This document shows, one piece after another, positions 24,282 through 37,286 of a stretch of 64,000 nt of DNA. Below the pieces are notes generated by a model. That model ran no database searches. It had not been told where the DNA came from and saw only the letters and a program-made list of their open reading frames with translations. The position numbers and the translations under genes are program-made. The stretch's first letter is position 1. Each line of letters starts with the position of its first letter. The DNA is from Branchiostoma floridae (taxonomy: Eukaryota > Chordata > Leptocardii > Amphioxiformes > Branchiostomatidae): positions 18,746,363-18,810,362 of the forward strand of contig NC_049995.1 of NCBI RefSeq assembly GCF_000003815.2. Reading direction: 5' to 3'.

Positions 24282-25233
24282 CCCTATTCAGACCGGGCTT
24301 TTTTGGTCATCCCTGGACCGGGGGGGGGGGGGGCTTTTGAGGCCCTCCACTTCTAAGTCCTCTAACTCTTGAACGACGTGCCGTAAGGCCACCAAATTTT
24401 CAGGACATGATATCGACATAATATCTGACGAGTATTTGACGTTTGACGTTACGTTGACGTAAGATGACGTAATTATGACGTCATCAATTTGATTATATTG
24501 GCCGGACCCATGAAAAAAGGGTATTCTCAGAAAACGTCAAGTTATACTACAAAAATTGTAACAACAAATGCAGATAACAGAATAACAATGTTTATTACGA
24601 CTTGTATTGCCAATAGCAACATCGATGACGTCATAATGACGTCATAAAATGACGTCATGCACATCTAAGATACGAGTTAGGCTCCGCCATATTATATCCA
24701 CCACCTTGAATTTTGAAAAGTACTTTTTTTGCAACAAATAATCACAAAGGGCAATGGAAATAGACTAAATTCATTCATTTAGATGGTTTTTGATGAAAAA
24801 ATACCAGGTAGTTACAAATTTTAAGTGATAATCAGCTTGTTATTCTTGATCTCGCCATACTGTCCGCCATCTTGGATTTTGGGCTGATGACGTCATCAAA
24901 TTAGCATAATTTATGCATATATAATTATGAAAGATATGCTAAATAATATAAGATTTTATTTATGTAACAAAATAGCAGTAATATAGCAAATAAATGTGAA
25001 AAATACATTGTTAGAACCAAAAATAGTGATTTTTGGCAAAACTGCCTGTCAGCAAACGGTTGCCATGGCAACACGAAAAAATGGAAAATTTGTCAATCTT
25101 CGTAGAATTGTTGCCAACAATATTTTAGGAAAACTCACGAAATTTGGTGGCTTTAGCGTTAGGCGTTCTGGCGTTATAGGACATCGAAGTTGGCGCGGGC
25201 CTCAAAAGCCCCCCCCCCCCGGTCTGAATAGGG
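24282..25233. mobile_element. TTAA-flanked MITE, family 1 copy 2 (piggyBac-like)
   Basis: A 952-bp element is flanked by TTAA at 24278-24281 and 25234-25237. Its terminal inverted repeats are CCCTATTCAGACCGGG at the left and the reverse complement at the right. G/C-runs lie just inside both ends. Five TGACGTCA palindromes sit at the same internal places as in the copy at 11005. No ORF is conserved between the two copies. The insertion interrupts the 3'-flank unit of gene C. Confidence 0.9.
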
Positions 25234-25449
25234 TTAAATGTCAGAACTCCCATAATGCAAAAATAGGCAAATATATCAAGGACTGATCTGCTATTAAAAA
25301 GAATGCCGAAACTAGTACTAGCTATGATTAGCCTACTCCTTTGCAATACTATACCAACGAAGTGCTGAGCCCTTATTGTTATGTCAACTGGGTTGTTAAG
25401 CTTTGTCCTATACCTCTATTTTGTAATTTGTGTAATAGTTGTTGCCATA

Positions 25450-26290
25450 CATTGTATTATGTACAATTGTCGTGCAATAAAGTTCTTCTATAATGATTAT
25501 GGTTCTTTGTGGCGTGACGCCCTGCAAAATAACCAGACCCAAAGAATAACATTCTATAGACGTAAAATGTCCCACAAGGGCGTCCAGCGGTAGATGATGA
25601 AGCATCATGTCTTCTGCACAATACACAATGCTATTCTAAAGTATGCCAACAGCGACTGGGTTTGCAATGACGACCAATCAGGTTCTAAAACGAATTAACT
25701 ATCATGTCTGTATAGGAATATAGCGGCATTATTGTAACATTGCAGAACATCCTTAGAACGATATAGCAAAATTTAACTAACAAATTGTCTGAAGTTTGGC
25801 CCTATTATGATAATAGTACCACCATTTCATCAACAAGCAGATAGTGTAAGAAAAGGTACCAACACCATGTAACCGTTCGGTATCTTGTGTCCGAAAAATG
25901 GATCAAATTGAGAAAATCATGATCATTCCCGACCCACTTATCTATGTCGATATGGCAGATGCAGTCACGCACCTAGCGGAAAATGCTGGTAATACAGGGA
26001 TAAGCTGCTCAGTAGAACCCAACTTACCGGTTTTATCAGTCACATAGGTACGGCGTCAACCATTCAGAATCTAAGGTCAATCTTTACCCTTATCAAACCC
26101 GACTTTGCTTTCCACTATTTACCAGTATATCAGTCCCCAAACAGGAGATAACAGAGGAGGTCTGTCTTGAAGAATCAGACTAACACTGGCAACGTCTCAA
26201 GGAGCCCGTATCACCGTTACTTTAAACAGGTGAGATTTGCACCTGATAGGTGTTCTAATCTGAATGGCGGCCATTTTAGGTCAACGACAT
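25450..26290 (+). repeat. Diverged 3'-flank plus upstream unit of gene D
   Basis: Recognisable but more diverged versions of the array blocks are present. They include 'gcaataaagttcttc' (AATAAA 25476-25481), the 'cacctagcgg..aatgctgg' element near 25972, a CAG|GTGAGA donor-like site (GT 26230-26231) and GGCGGCCATTTTAGGTCAACGA. Confidence 0.55.
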
Positions 26291-26784
26291 GAAATGGATT
26301 TTGGTATTATAAGACTTTGGTTGTTCTCGTCGTGGTCTGGAAGGAGTATTATTTTATGATTAGGAATATAAGACAATCCATAATTTTATAAAGTTCGCGT
26401 CTCCTTATTTGTAGGTAATACGAGCATTTTTTGCGGGTAAACATGATACGAAATGACTGAATTAGTGACGTCAGCGTTACATAAGGACCTGTATGTAAAC
26501 ATGGTGGTTTCAAGTTACATGGGTCGGGCGTTTTAAACTTCAATTTTTACGAACTAGTTTATTCATTTATTTATTGGATTAGGTTTTTAGCACGCACAGT
26601 AGGTTTTCCAACTCGCATGTGCCTAGCACGGTATCAGCAAACCGCCCCCCCCCCCCGTCGACTCTCCCACTAGAACAAAATTACCTATTTACTGGTCCAA
26701 CTGTAGATACAAACCTGCAGTTTGAATGATCTATATCATTATGAACGTTAAGATGATGTAATACATTTCAAGTATGTTATTCAT

Positions 26785-26905
26785 AACAAGAACATGTCCC
26801 TGGTTTGAACTATCCCACCCACCTCCCACCCCTGCACGTCCGCGTGACGTGTTAATAATTGGTGCACATAACAGACATTCCGCAGTGGGTGTGTTGACGT
26901 CATCC
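26785..26905 (+). promoter_or_regulatory. GC-box/CRE module, copy 10 (gene D)
   Basis: The most diverged module: GC box replaced by a CCCACCCACCTCCCACCCC stretch, but CACGTCCGCGTGACGTG and TTGACGTCATC are retained. A C-run lies nearby at 26645-26657. Confidence 0.5.
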
Positions 26906-27344
26906 TGAGTACAGTACATGTTCGACCTGGGACTGAACGGCGTGTGGACTGAACGATGCTCAATTAACGTTAACACCATTATTTTAATATAGTTATAGTG
27001 AAATGTCCCTTTATCAATTATAGAAGAAACTTGATAAGCTGGTAAACTGCGTAAGCGCAAGGTCAAATACGTAGGCTCCCGAGGTTTGATTTGAGTTTTT
27101 GTGTAGACAATGGTTGACAACTTTCCAGAGGTATTTTTATGGGCCTTCACTTTTAATACCCATAATAGACTGAGGATGGAGGATGCTCATTTCAAAAGCA
27201 AAGTACGTTATTTCCTTACCTACTGCCATGCGTAAATCGTTATCAAGTTACATAGTTAGTGTCATCTACCAATCTTACCTACTTAAACGTAAAATGTGTG
27301 CAAATTAGGATCAGTTCATTGAAGTTTTATTATCTGCTTTCAGA

Positions 27345-30238
27345 ATGGCAGGTCCGGTCAGAGAAAGAGTTACAGCTGCCGACAGGCGCCATTTTGATTT
27401 TGTGCAAACCTTGCTCCGTATTTCCGATGACCTCACAGAAGAGGAAACAAAAAACGTGAAGTTGTTCTGCCGACACCTGATCCCCAGAGGCCATGCGGAA
27501 CAACTCGATCGAGCGGTGGACGTTTTCAACAAGCTAATAGACCTAGACAAAATCGACCAAGAAAATCTCGATTTTGTCAAAGAGATCTTGGAAAGAATCG
27601 GGCGACAGGACCTGATTCAGAATGTTCTGCGCCGGTTCCAGCCGCCTGACCGAGAGATTCCGGAAAATCCCGAACTGCAGCCGGAAAATCCCGAACTGCA
27701 ACCGGGAACAAGTCAACAGGGAGCAGATGTAGAAGGTTAGTAACATGCAAGAAAATTATGGATAAACCTCAAACAAAAATCCATTATCTGCCCGGCAATC
27801 TTGTCTCGTCATAGAAAGACATTTCTATGAAATTTGCTCTCAATCCAACTACTGATAGAAATTATAAATAGCAATACTGCGGACTTGTTGTCAATTAACA
27901 TTAACACTTTCACTGATACTTAACATTCCAGGAAATGCAACCTCTAACACCTACGTAGTCGTGAACGGCCAGGTGCGCATGATCCAGGAAACTCTAGATC
28001 GCCTTAGAAACCACATAGCAACGTTATCTGGTACCAGAAGGTCACAGGTCAAGTTCAGAGGTTACAAGAAGCACAAGAGCATCCTGGTGCACTTCTCCAT
28101 ACCGCGGGAGAACACGGCGGTGCTGAGGCACATGGCGGATCACTCCGACCCGAGACTTGTCTACATGGGCGTCAAGTCACTGCAGATCGACGCTGAAGTA
28201 CCCATCAAAATCCAACAGGAGGCGCCGTTGTACGGTGAGTTGATTTTTTGTCTTTATATGTACACTATTCGTCAATTTTAGAATTTGCATGTCCATCCTA
28301 GGAATGTGGATTTTAATGTAAGTTTAATTTTTCTCTTAAAGATGCAACATCAAAGACTAAAGGTGTTAAAGAGCAAAGAATGTTTCCTTTTGACAAATCA
28401 GCTGTCAGTTTTATTCAATTAGTTTCTGACCATCTCCCATATGACTGAAACTGCCAGTATCTAAACAATCTATGTTAGACAAATGAATAGAGATTTTTAC
28501 TTCAACAATACATCGACAAGGAGGTCTTGTTCGAGATGTTATATCAAACCCTAAGTTTCGTTATGTCATATATCTTTCACTATTTGTCCCAGATATCAAG
28601 AGACAACTACCCGTTGATGACATCGAGGTGGGCTGCAGTACCCGAAGCAAACACCAGAGGGCGCCCCTGAGCTGGACCCGCCTGTCTGCCCTGAACCTGT
28701 TCTCGGACGCCCTGCCGCTCCATCTGCAGGCAGCCGCGAGTCTGGAGTACCAGGGCTTCTCCTACAGCCTGGTCCGGGCTCTGGTGCAGAAGGACCGGCT
28801 CAGAGAACACCAGATGAGGCAGGCTATCCAGAACCTCAGGAACGCAGAGGTGGATTCCAACACGCTCCGTCAGAAGGCAGAGGTGGATTCCAACACGCCC
28901 CGTCAGAAGGCAGAGGTGGATTCCAACACGATCATGACTTTGCGCTCCAAGCTCAACATCACAGAGAACAGGCTGAAGGAGGCTCTTGAGACTATCACAA
29001 CTCTTGAAGAAAAGTTGAAGCAGGCTCAAGAATACGCAGAAAAAGCGGCCAAGCAGGTGACATCCCACGTGACGGAGTACAAGGGAGAGAAGCCGCCTGG
29101 TGGCTGGCCACAGGAGTACAGGGGAGAGAAGCCACCTGGAGGCTGGCCACATGAGTACAGGGGAGAGAAGTCGCCTGAGGGCCCGTCGGAAAAGGTCGAG
29201 AAGGCAGATTCAGCTACACAGACATACCTAGCGGGTTCTGTTGGTACTACAGGGAGACCTGGAGATGTGGGCGACAAACTGGGAGAAGAGCCGACTGTAA
29301 CGGAAGAAGAAACTCAAAGACAAGACTCTGACAGTAAGAGCAATAAAAGAGAGGATATTTTCTCTACAGAAGCAACTGAGAAAGAGCGACACACTACGGG
29401 GACAGAAGGAGCGGCATCTGACTTGGGTGTGATCACTTTTGGTCGGGAAGGACCAGAACCTGGAAAATTTTCGAACCCACGTGGCATTGTGGTGTCGCCT
29501 AGCAACGAGATATTTGTGACTGATTTCTCTAACAGGCGAATCCAAGTCTACAGCACGGTGGGGGTTTACCTGCGTCACTTCCCAACAGTTGTACCGGGTA
29601 CAGAGGATAAGGACATGCGGCCACATGATGTTTGTATGGACGGTAACGGCACGCTGTGGGTAGTGGGGCGGGGACAGACAGCCGATCATGTTGTACAGTA
29701 CAGCACGGACGGGACCGTCATGGCGGGGTTTGACCTGGAGAAGATCCTTTTTATCCGCGGCATTGCAGTAGACATGCGCACTAACCACATCCTGGTGACT
29801 GATGGGGAGAACAGTGAAGTTCTTGTGATCCGTCCGGACGGCTCCCTGGTGCGGACAGTCCGGCATCCACGGGGTGGGGAGATGATACGCCCACGGTACA
29901 TCACTGTGGACGGGGAAGGGAACATTCTTGTGTTCGACTGGAACAATAACTCTGTCTATGTGTATGACGAGTCCGGGAAGTTCCTGTTCCAGTTTGGAGG
30001 GAAGGGAAGTGGGGAAGGTCAGCTGGATGATCCTCGCGGCATCTGTACAGACAGCTCGGGGCACATCCTCGTGGCGGACTCTGGGAACGAGAGGGTTCAG
30101 ATCTTCACACGTCACGGCGAGTTTGACCGGACCGTCCGTACTGGGTTTAAGCCGGACGGCCTGGCTGTGGGACCGGAAGGGCAGCTGGTTGTGACCAGTT
30201 ATTTGAACGACATTGTGGCTATTTATCCCAGCTATTAG
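27345..30238 (+). CDS. Gene D: intact DED-domainX-coiled coil-NHL protein, 779 aa
   Basis: Exons are 27345-27735, 27932-28234 and 28593-30238, giving 780 open codons. The start follows a TTTCAG acceptor with no extra G, unlike the G-ATG of its sisters. The DED carries GRQDL. Its tail has two PENPELQP repeats. Domain X begins GNATSNTYVV. Exon 3 has three 11-aa repeats, two full GEKPPGGW repeats plus a degenerate GEKSPEGP one, and an NHL propeller at ~511-779. Intron 2 is of the G/H type rather than the B/C type. Confidence 0.9.
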
Positions 30239-30699
30239 TCAAGCAGCACTTTGGAGAAGGCTTTTATTTTGTTTCAACACAAATGAGTGAACTTTCCATG
30301 TTCTCAAACCTGTCCTTTTGCCTACTTTGTGAACGGGTGGATGGGGAGGGGAACGCTACAGGCTTCCAACGGCCTTTGACCTTTTGTTCATATCAGACAG
30401 ACGGAAGGTCACGTGTTTTTAACATTTAAGGCCTCAGTTGTCCTGAACAGATCAGAGAACATGTCGAAAAATTCAAATCCATCTTCATAACGTTTAGAAC
30501 GAATTATAACATTCCCTGGACGAGAGTTTTTTTTTTCCATTTCGCTCAAATTAGATTGAAGATCAACGTCACTTGATCATGGATTGTTCACAATCTGATG
30601 ATAAACGCTCAACGCCGCTCAAACCATTCAAAGCTTTCTTTCCGCTTGTTCAAACGAATTTGATATATTCCATCCTTTAGGTAAATTCAATTTAAATAC

Positions 30700-31390
30700 A
30701 TTCTAGGAGAAGATAACCTTTACATTGTACAAATATAGGTAAATACACAAAGAAATGTTAAGGACGTCTAACTAATAGTAGGAGTCATACGTTAAACTCT
30801 TAATGCTGATTTATATTCATGTGTGTACTTTGGTTTATGCATTTGTACTTAATTTTTAATGTACTTCCATGCTCATAATACATTTTGATATAATTTAATA
30901 TTTTAATGCATTTAATGTTTATTTAACATCCATGCAACAGTTGGTTAATCTTTAAATGATAATTGTCTGGAACCCATCTTGACATGTCGGGTTGGTTACA
31001 GATTCAGCAGCAGAACACGAAGATACTAACAGAAAAAGGATTGATTAACAAATGTAGCTAAATACATAAGAAAATGTTAAGGACGTAGAAACAATGGTAT
31101 GAGTCATACGTTAAACTCTATGTGCTGATTTACCTGTATATTTGTATCTTCAAGTTGGTTATTCACTTGCACCCTATTTTTGTATGTATGCATGCAGTAG
31201 ATTTTATGGATGTCGCTGTCATTCCGATGTGTTTATGATATTGTATGATATGTACTCCGATGGGTATAATACCTAATAATGCCTTTAATGTAATTGCTCA
31301 TTTAACATCCATGCAACAGTTGGTGAATCTTTAAATGATAATTGTCTGGAACCCATTTAGAGATGTCGGGTTGGTTACAGATTTAGTAGG
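30700..31390 (+). repeat. Tandem duplication in the 3' flank of gene D
   Basis: A ~330-bp block ('taaatacacaaagaaatgtt', 'gagtcatacgttaaactc', 'tttaacatccatgcaacag', 'agatactaac') occurs at about 30730-31045 and again, diverged, at 31050-31400. Only D has two copies. B and E have one. No gene is seen. Confidence 0.6.
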
Positions 31391-31707
31391 AGCAGACGAA
31401 TACACTAACAGATAAAGGATTGATTAATTAATGCTTTGTAAATAGCTTTTCATACCCAAGCCTTCAAGGGTCTTCCATCACCATGGATTCCTTAAACGTT
31501 GAAAAGACGGATTGAAGATTAGGAAGATGGCAGCTTCGTCACAGACTGTGGTGACGTCATGATGAAGCCGATGATAACGAGTATCCAAACAGCAGTTTAC
31601 CGATGATGGTACAGGACACGTGACATGTTTCACCGGTAACACCACCATGTATTATCAGCTGAACAACTAGATACAACATATAAGTCTCTGCACAATGTCT
31701 AAAGATC

Positions 31708-32060
31708 GCACATTAACACGTCTTTGCTATCAGCGGTTGAATTTCTTGGGAATTGAATTGAAATGGATACTGTACGATGTCGTATGCAGTTTTACACCAA
31801 TAAAAGCTGTACTTCCTTTGCATGAAGTGATCAAAGTTCTTTGTAGTCCTACGTATAAAACTGAGTACCAACCATGATTTCAGTCCCCGTGTAACACCCG
31901 ACAAAAAGGCGCGGCCAAATGAAAAGCATTGATAGACATAAAATATCTCACAAGGACTTCTGGCGGTAAATGATGAAACTGAATGCTATCAAACTGAAGG
32001 AACTGAATATTCTATGAAAATAAACAATGAAATTCTGCAATACCATCGCGGACTGGGCTT
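31708..32060 (+). repeat. 3'-flank repeat unit, copy 4
   Basis: Contains AATAAA at 31799-31804 and the GT-rich stretch after it. A 60-aa ORF starting 'MSKDRTLTR' recurs in other copies, but frame and codons drift, so it is not taken as a gene. Confidence 0.6.
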
Positions 32061-32089
32061 CAAATAAGGACCAAAGAGGTTCTTAAAAG

Positions 32090-32872
32090 AAGGTATATAT
32101 CAACTGCCTTATGTAATTCGTATTGTAACAAAGCGGTTTTGTCGTAACATTGTAACGTTAGAACATCCTTGTGACGACAAAATTTAACGAACAAATTGTC
32201 TGAATGTTGGATCTTGTTGACGTGCCACCATTTAATCTTCAAGCAGATGTGGGAAATAAATATTTGGGCCGCTAGTATATGTCGAGATGCAACTTATACT
32301 ACAGGGATGAGCTTTTCAATAGAACATAATTCACCTGTTTTACAAATCACATATTAAGGCGACGCCCATTCAGTATTAATGGAAACGCTAGCTTATTGTG
32401 TCCCGAACTGTTTTAGTCACTAGCGGGTCAAACCTCGCTATGCACTCAGCTACCAGCGGTCTGGATCAAAGTCCGACGGATACAGAGTTCGCTACAAACC
32501 TGCCACGTTCCCTCGTATTTCAGTCAACAGACCGGAGACGCTTATTCCTGTAGTACCGGCAGTATCCGCTAGGTGCGTAGCTGCACCTGGCATCCCGACA
32601 TTACCGAGCGGCCATGATCAAAGTCTAACGGGTACCGACTCGGAGTTTGTTTCCAACTGCCACGTTTAGTGCAATCTAATTCAGCGCCCGGACAGGAGAC
32701 ATCTGAGGGCCGGGAGTTTGTCTTGTAGACTCAGACTGACACTGGTTACGTCTTAAGGAGCCCGTCTTACCGTTACGTCACACAGGTAAGTTTTTAAACC
32801 TGCTTCACTACAGGTGAGAAACGATTGACGTGGCACTTCAGCCAGGCGGCCATTTTAGGTCAACGACTTGAG
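32090..32872 (+). repeat. Upstream unit and donor-like block of gene E
   Basis: Upstream block with both direct repeats, ending with CACAG|GTAAGT (GT 32786-32787), a second CAG|GTGAGA and GGCGGCCATTTTAGGTCAACGA. Confidence 0.6.
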
Positions 32873-33150
32873 GCTACTTTTTTTCCACCTTGAGATTTTC
32901 ATTGCTCTTCATGTGGTGAATCCTGTATAAATGGAAATAAGAAAAAGTTTAAGGAATTCGTTCATGTAAATTACATAGCCTGATGGTGAATCTGACAGAA
33001 AGTGACCAAATAAATGCCTTCTAAGTTACTTTGAATGGGTAGGCGGGTAGGATATTTTGAATTACAATTTTATGGTATTCACAGTTGCACTTTAGATATC
33101 TTAATCATGATAATGTTAATAGGATAATGATCATGCGAGTGTCTCATTGT

Positions 33151-33270
33151 GGCAGGGTTTTATCAGTGTCCTGATCTCTGCCCCGCCCCTCGGCACGTCC
33201 GCGTGACGTGTTAATGATTGATGGACAGAACAAACTCTTCCGACTGTGGTCTGAGATGACGTCACGGGGA
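33151..33270 (+). promoter_or_regulatory. GC-box/CRE module, copy 11 (gene E distal)
   Basis: Complete, ending TGACGTCACGGGG. It is close to the copy at 19233. Confidence 0.55.
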
Positions 33271-33520
33271 GGGCTAAGCACTGGGAGATGTAAACAATTA
33301 CATCACGAGTACAAATTAGGCTTAGCGAGGATTCAACGATGCTTACTCCACAGATGTTGATGTTGGTACTCAAAGATGACTTGTTAATGATCAATTCTTT
33401 TTAAATGAAGTTTAACTTAAAATTAAACGTCAGTGAGATTATAATAACCCCATATATGCCTTATATGTTTGCAGAAATAATTTGGCGTGTAAGGCAGTAG
33501 TTTTGCTAATGTATCATTTG

Positions 33521-33640
33521 TGGCAAGGACCTATCAGTGTCCTGGTCTCTCCCGCCCCTCGGCACGTCCGCGTGACGTGTTAATGATTGTTGGACAGAAC
33601 AAACTCTCCAGAGTAGTCTGAGCTGACGTCACGGGGAGGT
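33521..33640 (+). promoter_or_regulatory. GC-box/CRE module, copy 12 (gene E proximal)
   Basis: Complete module, 0.45-0.57 kb before the gene E ATG. Confidence 0.55.
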
Positions 33641-34094
33641 CAAAGTGCTCGAAGATTTACAAACAACAGCAGTACAAGTTCCCACTGGGCTCAGTGTGCA
33701 TCGAATGTTGCTCAGTCTCCGGAAGTTAACGTTGTTACTTTGATATGATAACGGTAGAAATGCCAGAAGGAACACAATAAGGTATTAACTATTCATGCAT
33801 AGGGTCAAAAGTGAAGGCCCTTGACTTGCAACCATGGGCTCTTGTGAAGAGAAAACAAATATGTTGAGACGTGTTTTCTTTATATCTCATTCGTCTTTAA
33901 CTTTGGCATTTTACCCACAAGGCATAGCACTGTCAATGCACATTTGAAATGCAGAAAGTTCGTATTATTTAACCTTCAACCTTCCGTAAAGCGTTATAAA
34001 AGTGTAAGACTCTCTACTATTATCTTACCTACTTAGACAAACAGTGTGTGCAGAACAGGATTCCTTTTTGAACATTTTTTCGTCTATTTTCAGG

Positions 34095-37000
34095 ATGGCG
34101 TCTCCGGTCCGAGAAAGAGTCACAGATGCCGACAGGCGCCATTTTGATTTTGTAAAAACCTTGCTCCGTATTTCCGATGAACTGACAGAAGAGGAAACGG
34201 CAAACTTAAAGATCTTCTGCCTGCATCTTATTCCCAAGGGCCACCTGGCACAACTCAGGCGGGCAATGGACGTTTTCGTCAAGCTGATGGAACTGGACAA
34301 AATTGACCGGGAGAATCTTGACTTTCTCAAAGAGATCTTGGAAGGAATCGGACGACAGGACCTGATTCGAGACGTTCTAAGGCAGTTTCAGCCGCCTGAC
34401 CGAGAGATTCCGGAAAATCCCGACCTGCAGCCGGAAAATCCCGGCCTGCAGCCGGAAAATACCGACCTTCAGCCGGAAAATCCCGACTTGCAGCCGGAAA
34501 ATCCTGACTTGCAGCCGGAAAATCCCGACCTGCAGCCGGAAAACCCCGATCTGCAGCCGGAAAATCCCGACCTTCAGCCGCAAAACTCCGAACTGCAGCC
34601 GCAAAACCCTGAACTGCAGCCGGGAGACCCCGAAATTCAATCAGGTCAAAGCAATGCAGAAGGAGCAAATGAAGAAGGTGAGTGTCAATAAACATGAAAA
34701 ACATTATTGGTAATGCCTTGAAAAACAGTTTTATATTTTTATAACGCCAACTGCAGTCCACAAAATGTTATTCTCGACATGTGGAGGACTATACGTATCT
34801 ACTCTCCAAACTGACGTAAATCAACTTTTTAATGAGTAAACTACTGGAAAATAATGAATTGAAGATTTTCTGATGCTTTCCTTTAAATTGACATTAACAT
34901 ATCAATGATTCACGATTGCAGGAGATGCAACGTCGAACATCTACGTGGTCGTACATGGCCAAGTGCGCATGATCCAGGAAGCTCTAGATCGTCTTAAAGG
35001 TGACCTAGCAAGGTTATCTGGCACCAGGAGGTCACAGGTCATGTACAGAGGTCACAAGAAGCACAAGAGCATCCTGGTGCACTTCTCCATACCGCGGGAG
35101 AACACGGCGGTGCTGAGGCACATGGCAGATCACTCCGACCCGAGACTTGTCTACATGGGCATCAAGTATCTGCAGATCGACGCTGAAGTTCCCATCAAAG
35201 TCCAACAGGAGGAGCCTGTGTACGGTAAGTCTACTTTGTATTTTTGTTCAAGGCAAGAAGTTGTACAAATGTACAAATCATAGACCAAGCTGTAATTTCT
35301 CTAAATGTTCAGGTGCTTTGAGTTAGTGTTTCTGTTTATGTATTGAGTAGTTTTCTTCTGGCCACGTTTGCATTTTCCTCCAAGTTATATCAAAACTTTA
35401 GAGACATATAAAAAGGAAAAGAAAGAGAGGAAAGGGTAAATGAAAGTTGTCGACGTCACATTTGTAGGTACTTTGCAACATGTCAAAGACGTGTTCAATA
35501 GGCATGTCTAATAGACATCTCAAATAAATTGTCACTAGCTGTATATTATTCAAGTTACACCCTGTGTACTTTCAACAAATCAAAATCATGTAGACTGCTT
35601 ATCTCTGGATTTGTGAAGTTACGTTCCATTCATTTGCCTTTCAGATATCAAGAGACAACTGCCTGTTGATGACATCGAGGTGGGATGCAGTACCCGGACC
35701 AAACACCAGAAGGCGCCCCAGAGCTGGAGCCGCCTGTCTGCCCTGAACCTGTTCTCGGACGCCCTGCCGCTCCATCTGCAAGCAGCCGCGAGTCTGGAGT
35801 ACCAGGGCTTCTCCTACAGCCTGGTCCGGGCTCTGGTGCAGAAGGACCGGCTCAGAGAACACCAGATGAGGCAGGCCATCCAGAACCTCAGGAACGCAGA
35901 GGTGGATTCCATTCCAACACGCTCCGTCAGAAGGCAGAGGCGGATTCCAACACGATCATGACTTTGCGCTCCAAGCTCAACATCACAGAGAACAGGCTGA
36001 AGGAAGCTCTTGAGACGATCGCGGTTCTTCAAGAAAAGATGAAGCAGGCTCAAGAATACGCAGAGAACGCCGCCAAGCATGTGACATCCCACGTGACGGA
36101 GTACAGGGGAGAGAAGCCGCCTGGAGGCTGGGCACAGGAGTACAGGGGAGAGAAGTCGCCTGGAGGCTCTCCACTGGAGTACAGGGGAGAGAAGCCGCCT
36201 GGAGGCTGGTCGTCACAGGTCGAGAAGGCTGATTCAGCTACACAGACACACCAAACGGATCCTTTTGGTACTACAGGGATACCTGGAGATGTAGGCGGTG
36301 ACAAGGTTGGAGCAGACCCGACTGTAAAGGAAGAAGTCGGGAAAACTCCAACACAAGACTCTGGCAGTGGAAGCAATGGAAAAGAGGATGTTCTCGGTAC
36401 AGAAGCACTCGAGCAAGAGCGACAAACTGCGGGGACAGCAGGAACTGCATCTGGCTCTACTGGGGACAGGAAGCAGCGTGTGATCACTTTTGGCGTGATG
36501 GGAACAGAACCTAGACAGTTTCTTGACCCACGTGGCGTTGTGGTGTCGCCTAGCAACGAGATATTTGTCGCTAATCGCGGCAACGAGCGAGTCCAAGTCC
36601 GCAGCACGGAGGGGGTTTACCTGCGCCACTTCCCAACAGTTGTACCGGGTACAGGGGATAAGGTCATGGTGCCGCATGATGTCTGTATGGATGCTAACGG
36701 CACGCTGTGGGTAGTGGGGCGGGGACAGACAGCCGATCATGTTGTACAGTACAGCACGGACGGGACCGCCATGGCGGGGTTTGACCTGGAGAAGATCGGT
36801 TATTTCCGCGGGATTGCAGTGAACATGCGCACTAACCACATCCTGGTAACTGATGCAGACCAAGGTGAAGTTCATGTGTTCCGTCCGGACGGCTCCCTGG
36901 TGCGGACAGTCCGCCATCCGCGGGCTGGGAAGACACGCCCACGGTACATTACTGTGGACGGGGAAGGGAACATTCTTGTGTCGGACTGGAACAATAACTA

Positions 37001-37286
37001 TGTCTACATGTACGACGAGTCCGGGGAGTTCCTGTTCCAGTTCGGAGGTGAGGGAAGTGGTGAAGGTCAGCTGAGTGGTCCCAGCGGCATCTGTACAGAC
37101 AGCTCGGGTCACATTCTCGTGGCGGACTCTGGGAACGGGAGGATTCAGATCTTCACTCGTCACGGCGAGTTTGTCCGTACCGTCAGTACTGGGTTTACGC
37201 CGTATGGTCTGGCAGTGGGACCGGAAGGGCAGCTGGTTGTGACCAATTATTGGAAACATACTGTGACTGTGTATCCCAACTATTAG
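34095..37286 (+). pseudogene. Gene E: DED-domainX-coiled coil-NHL with 5-nt frameshift
   Basis: Exons are 34095-34677, 34922-35224 and 35645-37286. The DED is followed by the longest repeat tail in the array, about ten near-perfect 8-aa (P/Q)EN/QN-P-x-LQP units. In the 11-aa repeat of exon 3 the five bases ATTCC are tandemly duplicated at about 35906-35915. The frame then meets TGA at 35959-35961, giving 400 aa that end before the coiled coil. The propeller frame continues open from 35685 to the stop at 37284-37286. Removing five bases would make the total a multiple of three, so this is the only frame lesion I see. It could be a null allele, a truncated DED/domain X product or an assembly error. 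Domain X carries unusual changes (MYRGHKKHK, GIKYLQ). Confidence 0.85.

Noticed and set aside
34327-34761. FAAVRSFAAEGRDFPAA-type repeat protein on the - strand
   Set aside because: Antisense of the PENPELQP minisatellite in the DED exon of gene E.
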